DNA from: Neobacillus rhizosphaerae | Lineage (GTDB): Bacteria; Bacillota; Bacilli; Bacillales; Cytobacillaceae | DNA: 64,000 nucleotides | Assembly: GCF_937468385.1 (NCBI RefSeq) | Contig: NZ_CALBWS010000014.1 | Span: 42,149 to 106,148, forward strand | Direction: 5' to 3' | Shown: piece by piece, positions 42,320 to 51,515 of the stretch | Numbering within the stretch: position 1 is the stretch's first letter | Layout of the letters: the number at the start of each line of letters is the position of its first letter | The notes under the pieces: model-generated | The model's input: the letters and a program-made list of their open reading frames with translations, nothing else | Told to the model about the DNA's origin: nothing | Database searches by the model: none | Made by a program: the position numbers and the translations under genes

Positions 42320-42877
42320 TTATGCTCTTGATACGTAAGATGAATCAGTTGTATTGATAATTAACTTATCCCCTTGATTAATGAAGAAAGGAACCTGAAC
42401 AGAAAGACCAGTTTCAAGGGTAGCAGACTTGGTTCCACCTGAAGAAGTATCACCCTTAATTCCCGGTTCCGTTTCGGCAACTTCTAAAACAACATTGTTT
42501 GGCAATTCCACGCCAAGGGTTTCATAATTAAACATCATAATATGTACTTCCATGTTTTCTTTTAAAAACTTTAATTCATATTCAATGTTTGTAGCAGGAA
42601 GTTCCACCTGTTCGTAGGATTCCATATCCATAAATACATGAGCATCACCACTAGCATACAAATATTGCATTTTTCGGTTATCGATTTGTGCTTTTTCTAC
42701 TTTCTCACCAGCACGGAAGGTTTTTTCTTGAATTGCTCCATTACGAAGGTTACGTAGCTTAGAACGAACAAAAGCTGCTCCCTTACCTGGCTTTACGTGC
42801 TGGAAATCCAAAACACGCCATAGACCGCCATCCACTTCAATTGTTAATCCTGTTTTAAAATCGTTAACAGAAATCAT
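42320..42877 (-). CDS. efp: elongation factor P
   Basis: 185 residues, same length as B. subtilis EF-P. The three-domain sequence is intact: [20 protein letters not shown], the loop [16 protein letters not shown] with the modifiable Lys32, and the C-terminal signature [23 protein letters not shown] relieves ribosomes stalled at polyproline. It lies 20 bp after papA, as in B. subtilis. In B. subtilis yqhV and spoIIIAA follow; here a 12-kb Ccm region intervenes. Confidence 0.97.
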   Translation of the reverse strand: MISVNDFKTGLTIEVDGGLWRVLDFQHVKPGKGAAFVRSKLRNLRNGAIQEKTFRAGEKVEKAQIDNRKMQYLYASGDAHVFMDMESYEQVELPATNIEYELKFLKENMEVHIMMFNYETLGVELPNNVVLEVAETEPGIKGDTSSGGTKSATLETGLSVQVPFFINQGDKLIINTTDSSYVSRA

Positions 42878-42897
42878 CTTTAAATCCTCCTATGGTC

Positions 42898-43959
42898 TTA
42901 CAATATAATTAGTTCTTTTGTTGAATGAGTAAGTGCCTCATTACCATCTTTGGTTATATGAGTGTCATCTTCAATCCGAACGCCGCCAAGTCCTGGGATG
43001 TAGATACCTGGTTCACATGTTACCACCATTCCAGGTTCTAAAATGATATCGGACTTCATGGATAAACTAGGACCTTCGTGAACCTCAAGGCCAATTCCGT
43101 GCCCAGTTGAATGTCCAAAGTATTCCCCATAACCTTTTTCTGTGATGTAGTCTCTCGTTAAAGCATCTGCTTCCCTGCCTGTCATCCCTGGTTTGAAACC
43201 GTCCATCCCTCGCAATTGTGCGTCCAGAACAATATCGTAAATTTCTTTCAACTTCGCATCAGGCTCGCCAACAGCAACCGTCCGAGTAATATCAGAGACA
43301 TATCCATTATAGTAGGCACCATAATCCATTGTGACAATATCTCCAGCTTCGATCACTTTGTCACTGGCAACACCGTGCGGAAGTGCAGAACGGTGCCCAG
43401 AAGCAACAATCGTAGCAAAGGAAGAAGATGTAGCACCGGCTCTTCTCATAAAGAACTCTAATTCATTCGATACCTCTAATTCCGTTTTCCCAGGACGAAT
43501 AAAATCTAAGATATGTTTAAATGCAGCATCAGCAATATCTGCCGCTACCTTTAATATCTTAATCTCTGCTTCCGTCTTAATCAAGCGTAACTTTTCAATT
43601 ACACCCGAAATAGGAACAAGTTCAGCTTCAACTTCTTTGTCATACAATTTAAAGGAAGAGTAGCTTAAATAATCCTCTTCAAATCCAAGCTTTTGAATTC
43701 CTAATTTTTTTACTTGCTCCGCAACTTCTTCGGGAATGGAATTAGAAAATTTTATAATTTCGAAATCTTGACATTGCTTTCTTGCTTGTTCAATATAGCG
43801 GAAATCGGTAATAAACTGAGCCTTTTCAGCACTAATTAATACAACTCCTGCAGAGCCTGTAAAGTTAGAGATGTAGCGGCGGTTAAATGGGCTAGTTATC
43901 AGAATCCCATCAATTCCTTGTTCCGAAAAATCCGATCTCAATTTATCTATTTTTTCCAT
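42898..43959 (-). CDS. papA: Xaa-Pro aminopeptidase (M24B)
   Basis: 353 residues, the YqhT/PapA type: N-terminal creatinase-like domain (residues 1-125) and a metallopeptidase domain. The metal ligands are visible: MDYGAYYNGYVSDITRTV (two Asp), GHSTGHGIGLEVHEGP (His), VTCEPGIYIPG (Glu) and GVRIEDDTHI (Glu). It removes N-terminal residues before proline. B. subtilis order yqhR-(aroQ)-papA-efp is kept except that aroQ is missing. Confidence 0.94.
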   Translation of the reverse strand: MEKIDKLRSDFSEQGIDGILITSPFNRRYISNFTGSAGVVLISAEKAQFITDFRYIEQARKQCQDFEIIKFSNSIPEEVAEQVKKLGIQKLGFEEDYLSYSSFKLYDKEVEAELVPISGVIEKLRLIKTEAEIKILKVAADIADAAFKHILDFIRPGKTELEVSNELEFFMRRAGATSSSFATIVASGHRSALPHGVASDKVIEAGDIVTMDYGAYYNGYVSDITRTVAVGEPDAKLKEIYDIVLDAQLRGMDGFKPGMTGREADALTRDYITEKGYGEYFGHSTGHGIGLEVHEGPSLSMKSDIILEPGMVVTCEPGIYIPGLGGVRIEDDTHITKDGNEALTHSTKELIIL

Positions 43960-44038
43960 TAGTCTCCACTCTCCATTTCTAATTCACTTAAGGACAAAAA
44001 TATTTTATCACAACCTGACAATTCCGACTAATCCGAAC

Positions 44039-44536
44039 TTAGGTTGAAGACTCTTTCACTTGTACATTATTAATTTGATACTCATAATTAATGGAATAAC
44101 CAATGAAAATTCCATATACGATATATAAACAAATCGAAGTAATAATCGTATCCCTGTTTAAATCAGTCAACGGTTTTATTCCGGAAAACAGAGGATTGAG
44201 AATAAAAAACACCAATAAGAATAGGATGATTCCAAATCCTAATCCAAACCAAAAACCTTTGAATTTTCTAAAAACCGCATAATAAACAAACGCAACGATG
44301 ATAGATAACACACCAATTAATATAATTGATAGAACGATTCCCGGCCACCCTTTTTTCCAATCACCCAGCTGCCATGGTTCTAGTATGACATTAGGGCGAA
44401 TTTCTGTAAAATTAAAATAGTAGGCCAAAAAGCCAAGAATTCCCCAAAAAACCCCTCCAAATAAACCTGTCCAAAAAACCATAACAGAAAAAGACATGGG
44501 CTTCGGATAATTTGTTGGTTTCTGTTCGTATGACAT
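44039..44536 (-). CDS. yqhR: YqhR-family membrane protein
   Basis: 165 residues with four membrane segments and a Pro-rich N-terminus. NFTEIRPNVILEPWQLGDWK and GFWFGLGFGIILFLLVFFIL are typical of the YqhR family. Function unknown. The ATG follows GGAGG. It is divergent from yqhQ, as in B. subtilis. Confidence 0.85.
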   Translation of the reverse strand: MSYEQKPTNYPKPMSFSVMVFWTGLFGGVFWGILGFLAYYFNFTEIRPNVILEPWQLGDWKKGWPGIVLSIILIGVLSIIVAFVYYAVFRKFKGFWFGLGFGIILFLLVFFILNPLFSGIKPLTDLNRDTIITSICLYIVYGIFIGYSINYEYQINNVQVKESST

Positions 44537-44806
44537 ATAAACAACCTCCGTATTCTCTATTTGTACTTATCATATCCCTGGCTTTTTCATTCTTTTCATC
44601 TAAAAAGGAAATCACTATAGCAAATTCCATCCTATTATGCCCTTAGAAGTTCAATTCTTACATATAAAAAAAAATTATTATTTAAATGGAATTATTATGT
44701 CATTCCTAGAGGTTTTTTCATTTTTCTAGTAGAATACATGTAAGTACAAACAGATTTTATCATTTTCTGCTATTGTGCAACTTTTGATTAGGCTGGTGTA
44801 AAAAAT

Positions 44807-45751
44807 ATGTCCAATTCTCAAAAACCCGTTTATGGTGGCCAAGCGGTCGTTGAAGGAGTTATGTTTGGTGGCAAACATCATTATGTGACTGCGGTTCGTA
44901 GAAAAGATCGCTCTGTTGAATACTTTCATCTGCCCCGTAAGACTAATCCTTATTTTACTATCTTGAAAAAAATTCCGTTTATTCGCGGAATTATTGCGAT
45001 TATTGAAGCAAGTGCAAATGGGTCCAAACATTTAAATTTTTCCACAGAAAGATTTGATGTTGATCCAAAAGATGATGAAACGATAAAAGAAAAAGAAGTC
45101 TCCAAGTTGACCATGTACTTAGGAGTAGCTGTGATTGGGGTAATTTCCTTCTTATTTGGAAAATTTGCGTTCACGTTAATTCCAGTTTTCTTAGCAGTGC
45201 TAACAAAACCAATTTTCCCATCGGATTTTGCTCAGGTTTTAGTGGAAGGCTTCTTTAAACTTCTGCTTCTCCTATGTTATATCTACTTTGTCTCACTTAC
45301 CCCGCTTATAAAGAAAGTGTTTCAATATCACGGTGCTGAGCATAAAGTAATAAATACCTTTGAAGCTGGAGTTGAATTGACCGTTGAAAATGTTCAAGCC
45401 CATTCCCGCCTGCATTATCGCTGTGGAAGTAGTTTCATCCTATTTACAGTCATCGTTGGTGTTTTTGTCTATTTTCTAGTACCAACAACTCCCCTTTGGT
45501 TAAGGGTCGTAGATCGTCTTCTATTAATACCGGTTGTGTTAGGAATTGCTTTTGAAGTCCTGCAAATTACGAATAAGCTCAGAGATATTCCCGTGTTAAA
45601 GTATTTTGGGCTTCCTGGACTTTGGCTGCAGCTATTAACGACGAAAGAGCCTAATAACGACCAAGTAGAAGTGGCTATTCTTTCCTTTAATGAATTGTTA
45701 AAAAGGGAAAAACAAACGGAGTACGGAATGGATAATGAAGAAATTGTTTAA
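44807..45751 (+). CDS. yqhQ: YqhQ-family membrane protein (DUF1385)
   Basis: 314 residues. The DUF1385 signature is clear: YGGQAVVEGVMFGGKHHYVT at the start, YHGAEHKVINTFEAGVELTV and HSRLHYRCGSSFILFTVIV in the middle, about five membrane segments. Conserved in Firmicutes; the function is not established. Followed by yqhP on the same strand. Confidence 0.92.
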   Translation: MSNSQKPVYGGQAVVEGVMFGGKHHYVTAVRRKDRSVEYFHLPRKTNPYFTILKKIPFIRGIIAIIEASANGSKHLNFSTERFDVDPKDDETIKEKEVSKLTMYLGVAVIGVISFLFGKFAFTLIPVFLAVLTKPIFPSDFAQVLVEGFFKLLLLLCYIYFVSLTPLIKKVFQYHGAEHKVINTFEAGVELTVENVQAHSRLHYRCGSSFILFTVIVGVFVYFLVPTTPLWLRVVDRLLLIPVVLGIAFEVLQITNKLRDIPVLKYFGLPGLWLQLLTTKEPNNDQVEVAILSFNELLKREKQTEYGMDNEEIV

Positions 45752-45817
45752 ATCTTTGTTTGTCAGTGTTTAAAAGATAATAAAAATGCTTAAGATGCTC
45801 TTAGGGAGGTGGCTTTC

Positions 45818-46201
45818 TTGAAAAATCGGACATCCGTTTTTGTTGTCTGGGGACTTATTATTCTAGCCCTTATTGGCCTTTTTAGTCAATTTACAGATAA
45901 TCCTGCCGGTTTCATTCAGAAATTAGCAGTCATCGCAATAATCGGCTTCGCCATTTATTTCCTTGTTCGGAAGTTTTTATATTCCAGCCCTCAAAGAAAA
46001 GAGCAACGGGCATTTCTTAAAGCAGCAAAAAAGTCAAAAAAACGATTGCAGCAAAAGAGTGGAGATACTACTGTTAAAAGCTCCTCTCTTGGGACGTTAA
46101 CAACATTAAAGAAAAGCAGCAAGACAAAAAAGAAATCTCCCGCTCACTTAAAAGTAATTGACGGCAAAAAGGGCAAAAAGAAAAATCGAGCGTCCTTTTA
46201 G
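45818..46201 (+). CDS. yqhP: YqhP-family small membrane protein
   Basis: 127 residues: two close hydrophobic segments (SVFVVWGLIILALIGLFSQF and LAVIAIIGFAIYFLVRKFL) and a very basic, Lys/Ser-rich tail (KKSKKRLQQKSG; DGKKGKKKNRASF). This matches B. subtilis YqhP. TTG 45818, eight bases after AGGGAGG, is the likely start; a GTG three codons earlier lies within the ribosome binding site. Confidence 0.82.
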   Translation: MKNRTSVFVVWGLIILALIGLFSQFTDNPAGFIQKLAVIAIIGFAIYFLVRKFLYSSPQRKEQRAFLKAAKKSKKRLQQKSGDTTVKSSSLGTLTTLKKSSKTKKKSPAHLKVIDGKKGKKKNRASF

Positions 46202-46217
46202 ACTCTCGATTTTTTTA
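46183..46217. terminator. bidirectional terminator between yqhP and yqhO
   Basis: AAAAATCGAG/CTCGATTTTTTT stem around the yqhP stop codon, suited to both converging genes. Confidence 0.8.
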
Positions 46218-46235
46218 TGTTTTTTTCCTTTTTCA

Positions 46236-47120
46236 TTAATAACTCCAGTTCTGCAAAAACTTTTTCGCTTGAGCTCTGCCTACCTCAAAAAGTTTTTTCT
46301 TCTTTTCTTCTGTTAAATGAAATTCGGTTGTTAGCACACCTTCCGCAGGGATAAAGATGATGTTCTTTACATGCCTTTTGGATATATACCTTGAGTCATG
46401 GGCATCCTTCATCGTCTCAAACAAGGCAGCAAATAATTGAATAGCATTTTTTATTTTATGTTTTTCATGTTCATACTCACTTGAGCTTAATTTGATGCCA
46501 AGTACGGGTCTTTCCTTTTGAACATTTTCCGTATCAAAAAGCCACATCGGGAAATTACTTAGAACCCCGCCGTCCACTATGATGTTCAATCCATCCATTG
46601 ATCGGATTTTAACTGGTTCAAAAAAATAAGGTATACTGCAACTCATCCTGATTGCCTTTGCAATCGGAAAGGAACCAGGTGAGATTCCATATTTTCGTAA
46701 ATCATCAGGTAGAACGATCATTTGTCCATTAGAAAGGTCTGAAGCAATCACTCGTAGTGTTTGGGGAGGCAAATCTGAGAAGGTTCTTAAGCCCTTTGCT
46801 TCGAGCTTCTCCTTAATCCATTTTTCAAGTTCATTTCCTTTATATAGTCCCAGCTTCCAATAAACAAACAGCCATTTGGCAATCGGAAAAGGAATGACTG
46901 TTTTACGGGCATCAAGCAATTTTGAAAGATCAAGCTCATCGACCAGTTGAAAAATTTCTCTACTCGTGTAACCAGCAGCAATTAACGCGGCAACGATTGA
47001 ACCTGCACTTGTTCCAGCGACCCTTACAAACTGTAACCCCCTGCTTTCAATTTCTTCGTAGGCTCCGATTAGGGCAATGCCCTTTACTCCTCCTCCAGAA
47101 AAAACGCCGTCTATTTTCAT
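46236..47120 (-). CDS. yqhO: patatin-like phospholipase YqhO
   Basis: 294 residues. The patatin oxyanion motif GVFSGGGVKGIALIGAYE is at the N-terminus, the nucleophile Ser is in GTSAGSIVAAL (G-x-S-x-G), and the Asp is in IVDGGVLSNFP (DGG). It would cleave acyl chains from lipids in the cytoplasm. Order is as in B. subtilis (yqhO between yqhP and lipM), but here a copper block lies on its other side. Confidence 0.93.
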   Translation of the reverse strand: MKIDGVFSGGGVKGIALIGAYEEIESRGLQFVRVAGTSAGSIVAALIAAGYTSREIFQLVDELDLSKLLDARKTVIPFPIAKWLFVYWKLGLYKGNELEKWIKEKLEAKGLRTFSDLPPQTLRVIASDLSNGQMIVLPDDLRKYGISPGSFPIAKAIRMSCSIPYFFEPVKIRSMDGLNIIVDGGVLSNFPMWLFDTENVQKERPVLGIKLSSSEYEHEKHKIKNAIQLFAALFETMKDAHDSRYISKRHVKNIIFIPAEGVLTTEFHLTEEKKKKLFEVGRAQAKKFLQNWSY

Positions 47121-47260
47121 GGCAGACTCTCCTTAAGATGAACTCATTGTTACATCTTTAAGCAGCTTATTGCGAAAATAGTACGGCGGACAGGAATTAA
47201 ATTTTTAATTAGATTGATTGCTTAGGAGAAGGAAATTTCCAATCCTCGTTGTTAACCAAA

Positions 47261-49675
47261 TTACAATTTTACTTTTTGTAGTCGCAATGCATTAAGGACA
47301 ACAGATACAGAACTGAACGCCATTGCAGCACCGGCAAGCCATGGGGCAAGTAATCCGAGGGCTGCGACTGGAATACCAAGCGAATTATACGCTAGAGCCC
47401 AGAAAAGATTCTGCTTAATATTTGTAATCGTTCTTTTACTCATGAAAATAGCATCGGCAATACTATTCAAGTCCCCACGAATAAGCGTTATATCGGCTGC
47501 TTCCATTGCAACATCGGTTCCAGTACCAATCGCCATTCCAATATCTGCCACAGCAAGTGCTGGGGCATCGTTAATTCCATCACCGACCATAGCAACTTTT
47601 TTTCCTTCAGCTTGCAGTTTTCTGATTTCATCGGCCTTTCCTTCAGGAAGAACCTCCGCTATTACTTGTTCAATCCCTGCTTGTACTGCAATGGCCTTCG
47701 CCGTTTGTTGATTATCCCCTGTGATCATTATGACATCTAATCCCATTTTTTTCAGACGTCTTATCGCCATTTTTGACGTTCCTTTAATGGTATCGGCAAC
47801 TGCTACCGTACCAGCGTACTGACCATTTATTGCAGCAAGCATAGCTGTTTTTCCTACCGTTTCTAATTCAACCATTTTTTGCAGGGCAGTCGCAACACCC
47901 ACGTTATACATGTTCATTAATTTTTTGGTACCGACTAAAACTTCATTTTCATCAATAACTGCTTTTATTCCGTAGCCAGGTATGGCTTCAAATTCTGAAA
48001 CATCCTTCATTGGAATCCCTTTTTCTTTAATGCCTTTAACAATTGCCTCTGCAAGCGGGTGTTCCGATTGCTTTTCGGCAGAACCTACTAATGCTAAAAA
48101 TTCTTCCTCTGACCATGAGTTGGCTGGGAAAATATCTGTTAAAACAGGTGTTCCGTTGGTAACCGTACCTGTTTTATCGAGTACAATTGTGGTGATTCGG
48201 TGGGTCATCTCCAAATGCTCTCCACCTTTAAACAAGATTCCATATTCGGCTGCACGACCGGAACCGGCCATAATGGAAGTTGGCGTCGCTAAACCTAAGG
48301 CACACGGACAGGCAATGACAAGGACAGCAATCATTTTTTCTAGTGCCCCTGCGAAATTTCCAGGAGCTGCCCAAACATACCAAATGATAAAAACAATAAC
48401 AGCAAGAGCTACCACGATTGGGACAAATACACCAGAAATTTTATCAGCAAGACGTTGAATAGGAGCCTTGGAGCCTTGTGCTTCTTCTACTACTTTAATG
48501 ATCTGTGCTAAAGCAGTATCCCTGCCGACTTTTGTTGCTTGGACTTTTAGGAAACCATTTTTATTAAGGGTTGCACCGATCACGTCATCCGCAATTTTTT
48601 TATCTACTGGGACACTTTCACCGGTTAACATGGATTCATCAATAGCTGATTGGCCTTCAATAATTATTCCGTCAACTGGAATCTTTTCACCAGGTTTAAT
48701 ATGAAGGATATCGCCAACGACTACTTCCTCAAGTGGAATTTCCTGTTCTATACCTCCACGTTCCACCGTTGCAGTCTTAGCTTGTAGACCCATCAATTTT
48801 TTGATTGCTTCTGAAGAACGCCCTTTTGCTTTCGCTTCAAAAAGCTTTCCTAAAATAATCAAGGTAATAAGAACAGCACTTGTCTCATAGTAGAGATCAA
48901 CTTTTGGAGCACTTTCACTTAGGGTCATCATGGATAAATATAGGCTGTAAAAATAGGCTGCTGAGGTACCTAAAGCTACGAGTACATCCATATTGGCACT
49001 CTTATTTTTAAGTGCTTTATAGGCACCAATATAAAACTGGCCGCCAATTATAACCTGAACGGGAGTAGCCAAAAGTAACTGAAACCAAGGATTCATAAAT
49101 ATTTCAGGGACCCAAATAAAAGAGGTAAACGAAAAATGGCCAACCATCGCCCATAGCAGGGGAAAGGACAGAATCGCCGAAAAAATAAACTTTTTCGTTT
49201 GTTTGGCAATTTCTTTTTGCCGATGGTCGCTCGTATCTTTCGAATCTTCTTTAATTCGTGCACCATAACCAAGGCCTTCTACTTTTTTAATAACTTCAGA
49301 AGTCGTGAGCATGGAGCCGTTAAACTCGACTGTTGCTTTTTCAAGTGCCAAATTCACATTTGCCTTGACTACGCCATCTAACTTATTTAGTCCTTTTTCA
49401 ATTCTTGCTGAACAGGCAGCACAAGTCATTCCGGTAATATCAAACTCTGCCTTTTCTGTGACAACATCATATCCTAAATCCTTGATTTTTTGTTCGATTT
49501 CCTCCGCATTTATTTTTTCCGAATCGTACTTGATTGCGGATTTTTCCAATGCAAGATTTACCGTTGCTGACTCTACACCTGTAAGTTTATTAAGACCTTT
49601 TTCAATTCTTGTCGCACATGCTGCGCAAGTCATTCCAGATATTTGCAAATTCGTCTCTTTTAAGCTTTGACTCAT
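47261..49675 (-). CDS. copA: copper-translocating P-type ATPase CopA
   Basis: 804 residues. Two N-terminal HMA domains each carry GMTCAAC (C17/C20 and a second near 85). The membrane CPC site is IACPCALGLATPT, the phosphorylated Asp is in LDKTGTVTNG, and TGES, SEHPLAEAI (HP motif) and GDGINDAPAL are present. It exports Cu+ from the cytoplasm. ATG 49675 is nine bases after AAGGAG. A CsoR-like site covers the leader and a terminator separates it from copZ, so it may have its own promoter. Confidence 0.95.
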   Translation of the reverse strand: MSQSLKETNLQISGMTCAACATRIEKGLNKLTGVESATVNLALEKSAIKYDSEKINAEEIEQKIKDLGYDVVTEKAEFDITGMTCAACSARIEKGLNKLDGVVKANVNLALEKATVEFNGSMLTTSEVIKKVEGLGYGARIKEDSKDTSDHRQKEIAKQTKKFIFSAILSFPLLWAMVGHFSFTSFIWVPEIFMNPWFQLLLATPVQVIIGGQFYIGAYKALKNKSANMDVLVALGTSAAYFYSLYLSMMTLSESAPKVDLYYETSAVLITLIILGKLFEAKAKGRSSEAIKKLMGLQAKTATVERGGIEQEIPLEEVVVGDILHIKPGEKIPVDGIIIEGQSAIDESMLTGESVPVDKKIADDVIGATLNKNGFLKVQATKVGRDTALAQIIKVVEEAQGSKAPIQRLADKISGVFVPIVVALAVIVFIIWYVWAAPGNFAGALEKMIAVLVIACPCALGLATPTSIMAGSGRAAEYGILFKGGEHLEMTHRITTIVLDKTGTVTNGTPVLTDIFPANSWSEEEFLALVGSAEKQSEHPLAEAIVKGIKEKGIPMKDVSEFEAIPGYGIKAVIDENEVLVGTKKLMNMYNVGVATALQKMVELETVGKTAMLAAINGQYAGTVAVADTIKGTSKMAIRRLKKMGLDVIMITGDNQQTAKAIAVQAGIEQVIAEVLPEGKADEIRKLQAEGKKVAMVGDGINDAPALAVADIGMAIGTGTDVAMEAADITLIRGDLNSIADAIFMSKRTITNIKQNLFWALAYNSLGIPVAALGLLAPWLAGAAMAFSSVSVVLNALRLQKVKL

Positions 49676-49690
49676 AAAAGCCAACTCCTT

Positions 49691-49708
49691 ATACCCCATA
49701 TAGGTATA
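49691..49708 (-). promoter_or_regulatory. CsoR-like operator before copA
   Basis: ATACCTATATGGGGTAT is a near-palindrome (ATACC/GGGGTAT) like CsoR sites, located 15-30 bp before the copA start. Confidence 0.55.
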
Positions 49709-49723
49709 TATTATTGTAAAAAG

Positions 49724-49750
49724 AACGTGCTAGCAATTAGCACGTCTTTT
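49724..49750 (-). terminator. terminator between copZ and copA
   Basis: ACGTGCTA/TAGCACGT perfect 8-bp stem with a 5-nt loop and TTCTTTTT after it on the minus strand. Confidence 0.75.
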
Positions 49751-49756
49751 ACCTAT

Positions 49757-49963
49757 TTATTTCACGTCGAAACCTTGGTCATCTATCGTTTCTTTTATTT
49801 TTTCCAATGAAACCTGTTGAGGATTAAATTCGACATCAACAGTAGCAGCTTTTAGATTTACTTTAACAGTATGAATACCGGTTAGTCCACCTACACTTCC
49901 TTCTACCGCATTCACACAATGATTGCAAGACATTCCTTGTACGTTTAGCGTTACCTTTTCCAT
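49757..49963 (-). CDS. copZ: copper chaperone CopZ
   Basis: 68 residues, a single HMA domain: MEKVTLNVQGMSCNHCVNAV with the Cu-binding MSCNHC, and a GFDVK end. It carries Cu+ to CopA. The true start is ATG 49963 after AAAGGGTG; a longer open frame covers the promoter and is not coding. A CsoR-like site lies upstream. Confidence 0.95.
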   Translation of the reverse strand: MEKVTLNVQGMSCNHCVNAVEGSVGGLTGIHTVKVNLKAATVDVEFNPQQVSLEKIKETIDDQGFDVK

Positions 49964-50034
49964 AAATAAACACCCTTTCAACATAAAATTTGATTCTATT
50001 GTAATAGTGGTATGCTTTTTCATATTTATTTTAC

Positions 50035-50052
50035 TATACCCCCCTACCCTAT
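50035..50052 (-). promoter_or_regulatory. CsoR-like operator before copZ
   Basis: CATAGGGTAGGGGGGTATA on the minus strand matches the CsoR consensus (TACCCTAnGGGGGTA type), about 70 bp before copZ. Copper would relieve repression; the csoR gene itself is not in the window. Confidence 0.65.
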
Positions 50053-50167
50053 GTAAAGAGGTCATTTTTATTATTTACAATTATTTTTTCCGTTTTCCAA
50101 TTTTGTTCACAAGTTAACCTTAAATAGGTACAACGTTTGCATCCGATTCCAATGCCAAAGGCAAAGA

Positions 50168-50203
50168 AAGCACTGATAAGTCAGTACTTTCTTTACTATA
50201 TTT
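50168..50203 (-). terminator. terminator downstream of the 50235-50459 gene
   Basis: AAAGAAAGTACTGA pairs with TCAGTGCTTTCTTT over 14 bp (one wobble). It lies 32 bp after the TAG of the extended frame. Confidence 0.75.
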
Positions 50204-50234
50204 CAGTAGTTTTATTTTTGTGATAAGGAATATC

Positions 50235-50459
50235 CTATTCCTTTTTTGTTGGCATTTGTCAGCCGCCTTCTACACAAGTAGCAGTGGAACTACCAACAAT
50301 GGTATTTAATTCTTTAAGCAGCGTTGCAAGGAGATCAGCTTCAACTAATGTTTCTAATATTCCTTCCGTAAGTGGCACTTTATGCTTATTAAAAATATCT
50401 ACTGTGTTTTCCCAAACTTCAACTATAGCTTTTGGCGACATATTGGATTGAATGACCAT
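50235..50459 (-). CDS. small helical protein; possible third UGA-containing gene (UGA at codon 67)
   Basis: 66 residues to an in-frame TGA (50261-50259): MVIQSNMSPKAIVEVWENTV, then DIFNKHKVPLTEGILETLVE, ending GSSTATCVEGG. If TGA is read through, eight more residues (Sec, QMPTKKE) follow to TAG 50235, giving a C-x4-U tail. After the TGA, AAGGAATA-GGA-TATTCCTT forms an 8-bp hairpin with its loop 23 nt downstream, inside SECIS limits. The tail is short and the stem AT-rich, so this is weaker than the lipoproteins. ATG 50459 follows GGGGGG. Family unknown, with a DUF1858-like flavour. It lies between a CcdA-like gene and copZ. Confidence 0.6.
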
Positions 50460-50603
50460 ATTAACCCCCCCTTCATTTATTTGATTGGTGCAATCCACAT
50501 CATTAAAATGCCAACTAAGCAATTTCAAGGTCTTAAATACTATGATCTCTTATCCCTTCATGAAGAGATAGGCATGTATGGAGTATGAGTTGTACATATT
50601 CAA

Positions 50604-51338
50604 TCATAGAGACCAATATGTTAATGTGTCAAATATTCCTAAGAGTAGCATAAAAATACCAGCTATCCGTTGAACAAAAGTACCAAATTTTCTCCCCTTT
50701 TTCATTAACACACCACTCCCACCAAGATACCAAATAATAAAAATGATAATTAAAAGTGGTAAGGCCGTTCCAAGAGCAAATATAGATGGGAGTATAAATC
50801 CATAGGGGCTTGACAACACGACCGGCATTAATGTGACAAAAAATAGGATAAACATTGTCGGACAAAAAGCTAGAGAAAAACTAAGTCCAAGCATAAAGGA
50901 ACCAAATCGATTTTCCTGCTTGTAATCCTTGGACCACTTAAATAAATTGACAGTCCCTTTCAATTTTATTAAGCCTAACATATACAATCCCACAAGGATT
51001 AAGATGGGACCCATAATCTTCCGCATCCAGGGAAAATATTGCGTTAGATTCTGTTCAATCCCTTTGCCCAATAACAATACTAATCCACCTAATAAAGAGA
51101 AGGCAACTACTTTCCCCAACGTGAAACAGAAAACATCCTTCCACACAATTTTCGTTTGAATGGAACTGTTGCCATACAACGTAACTGCGCTGATATTGCC
51201 TGTAAGCTGACATGGTGCAAGTGCTCCCACAAGTCCTAATAGTAACGCAAAAATAATAGGCCAGGATTCTAAATTATTGGCCAGATTAAAAAACGGTTTA
51301 CTTAGGATAGAACTTATTTCACTTAGTAAGCTATACAT
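50604..51338 (-). CDS. CcdA/DsbD-like (TauE/SafE-type) membrane protein
   Basis: 244 residues with six or seven membrane segments. Two conserved Cys-Pro sites, GALAPCQLTGNI (first helix) and SLAFCPTMFILFF (fourth), match the DsbD-transmembrane fold that moves reducing power, or copper, across the membrane. Related proteins help assemble cytochromes and copper centres. It is next to copper genes and shares an upstream motif with the lipoprotein gene, so delivery of electrons or copper to extracytoplasmic thiol proteins is plausible. I use ATG 51338; a TTG four codons upstream is possible. Confidence 0.75.
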   Translation of the reverse strand: MYSLLSEISSILSKPFFNLANNLESWPIIFALLLGLVGALAPCQLTGNISAVTLYGNSSIQTKIVWKDVFCFTLGKVVAFSLLGGLVLLLGKGIEQNLTQYFPWMRKIMGPILILVGLYMLGLIKLKGTVNLFKWSKDYKQENRFGSFMLGLSFSLAFCPTMFILFFVTLMPVVLSSPYGFILPSIFALGTALPLLIIIFIIWYLGGSGVLMKKGRKFGTFVQRIAGIFMLLLGIFDTLTYWSL

Positions 51339-51378
51339 ATAATCACCCAAAACTTTTTATTAATAGAATGACAATAGC

Positions 51379-51405
51379 ATAATAAAATGCAGAAAGTGTG
51401 AAGAA
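51379..51405 (-). promoter_or_regulatory. related upstream motif (TTCTTCACACTTT...)
   Basis: On the minus strand, TTCTTCACACTTT resembles TTCTGCACACTTT at 42206-42226, about 41 bp before the CcdA-like gene. It is less exact than the other two copies. Confidence 0.35.
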
Positions 51406-51468
51406 ATGGGATTGTTCAAATAATAGTCGTTAATTTCCAAAGAACTAGGTCCCATTTTTTGGGGTACA

Positions 51469-51503
51469 AAAAAAGAGCATCAGCAGGTACTGATACTCTA
51501 ACG
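51469..51503 (-). terminator. terminator of the second NlpC/P60 gene
   Basis: AGAGTATCAG / CTGATGCTCT stem followed by T7 on the minus strand. Confidence 0.88.
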
Positions 51504-51515
51504 TTAGATTACTTT

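Noticed and set aside
50210..50250. Hairpin AAGGAATA/TATTCCTT as plus-strand terminator
   Set aside because: It has a T-run on the plus strand, but no plus-strand gene precedes it; kept instead as a possible SECIS with low confidence.
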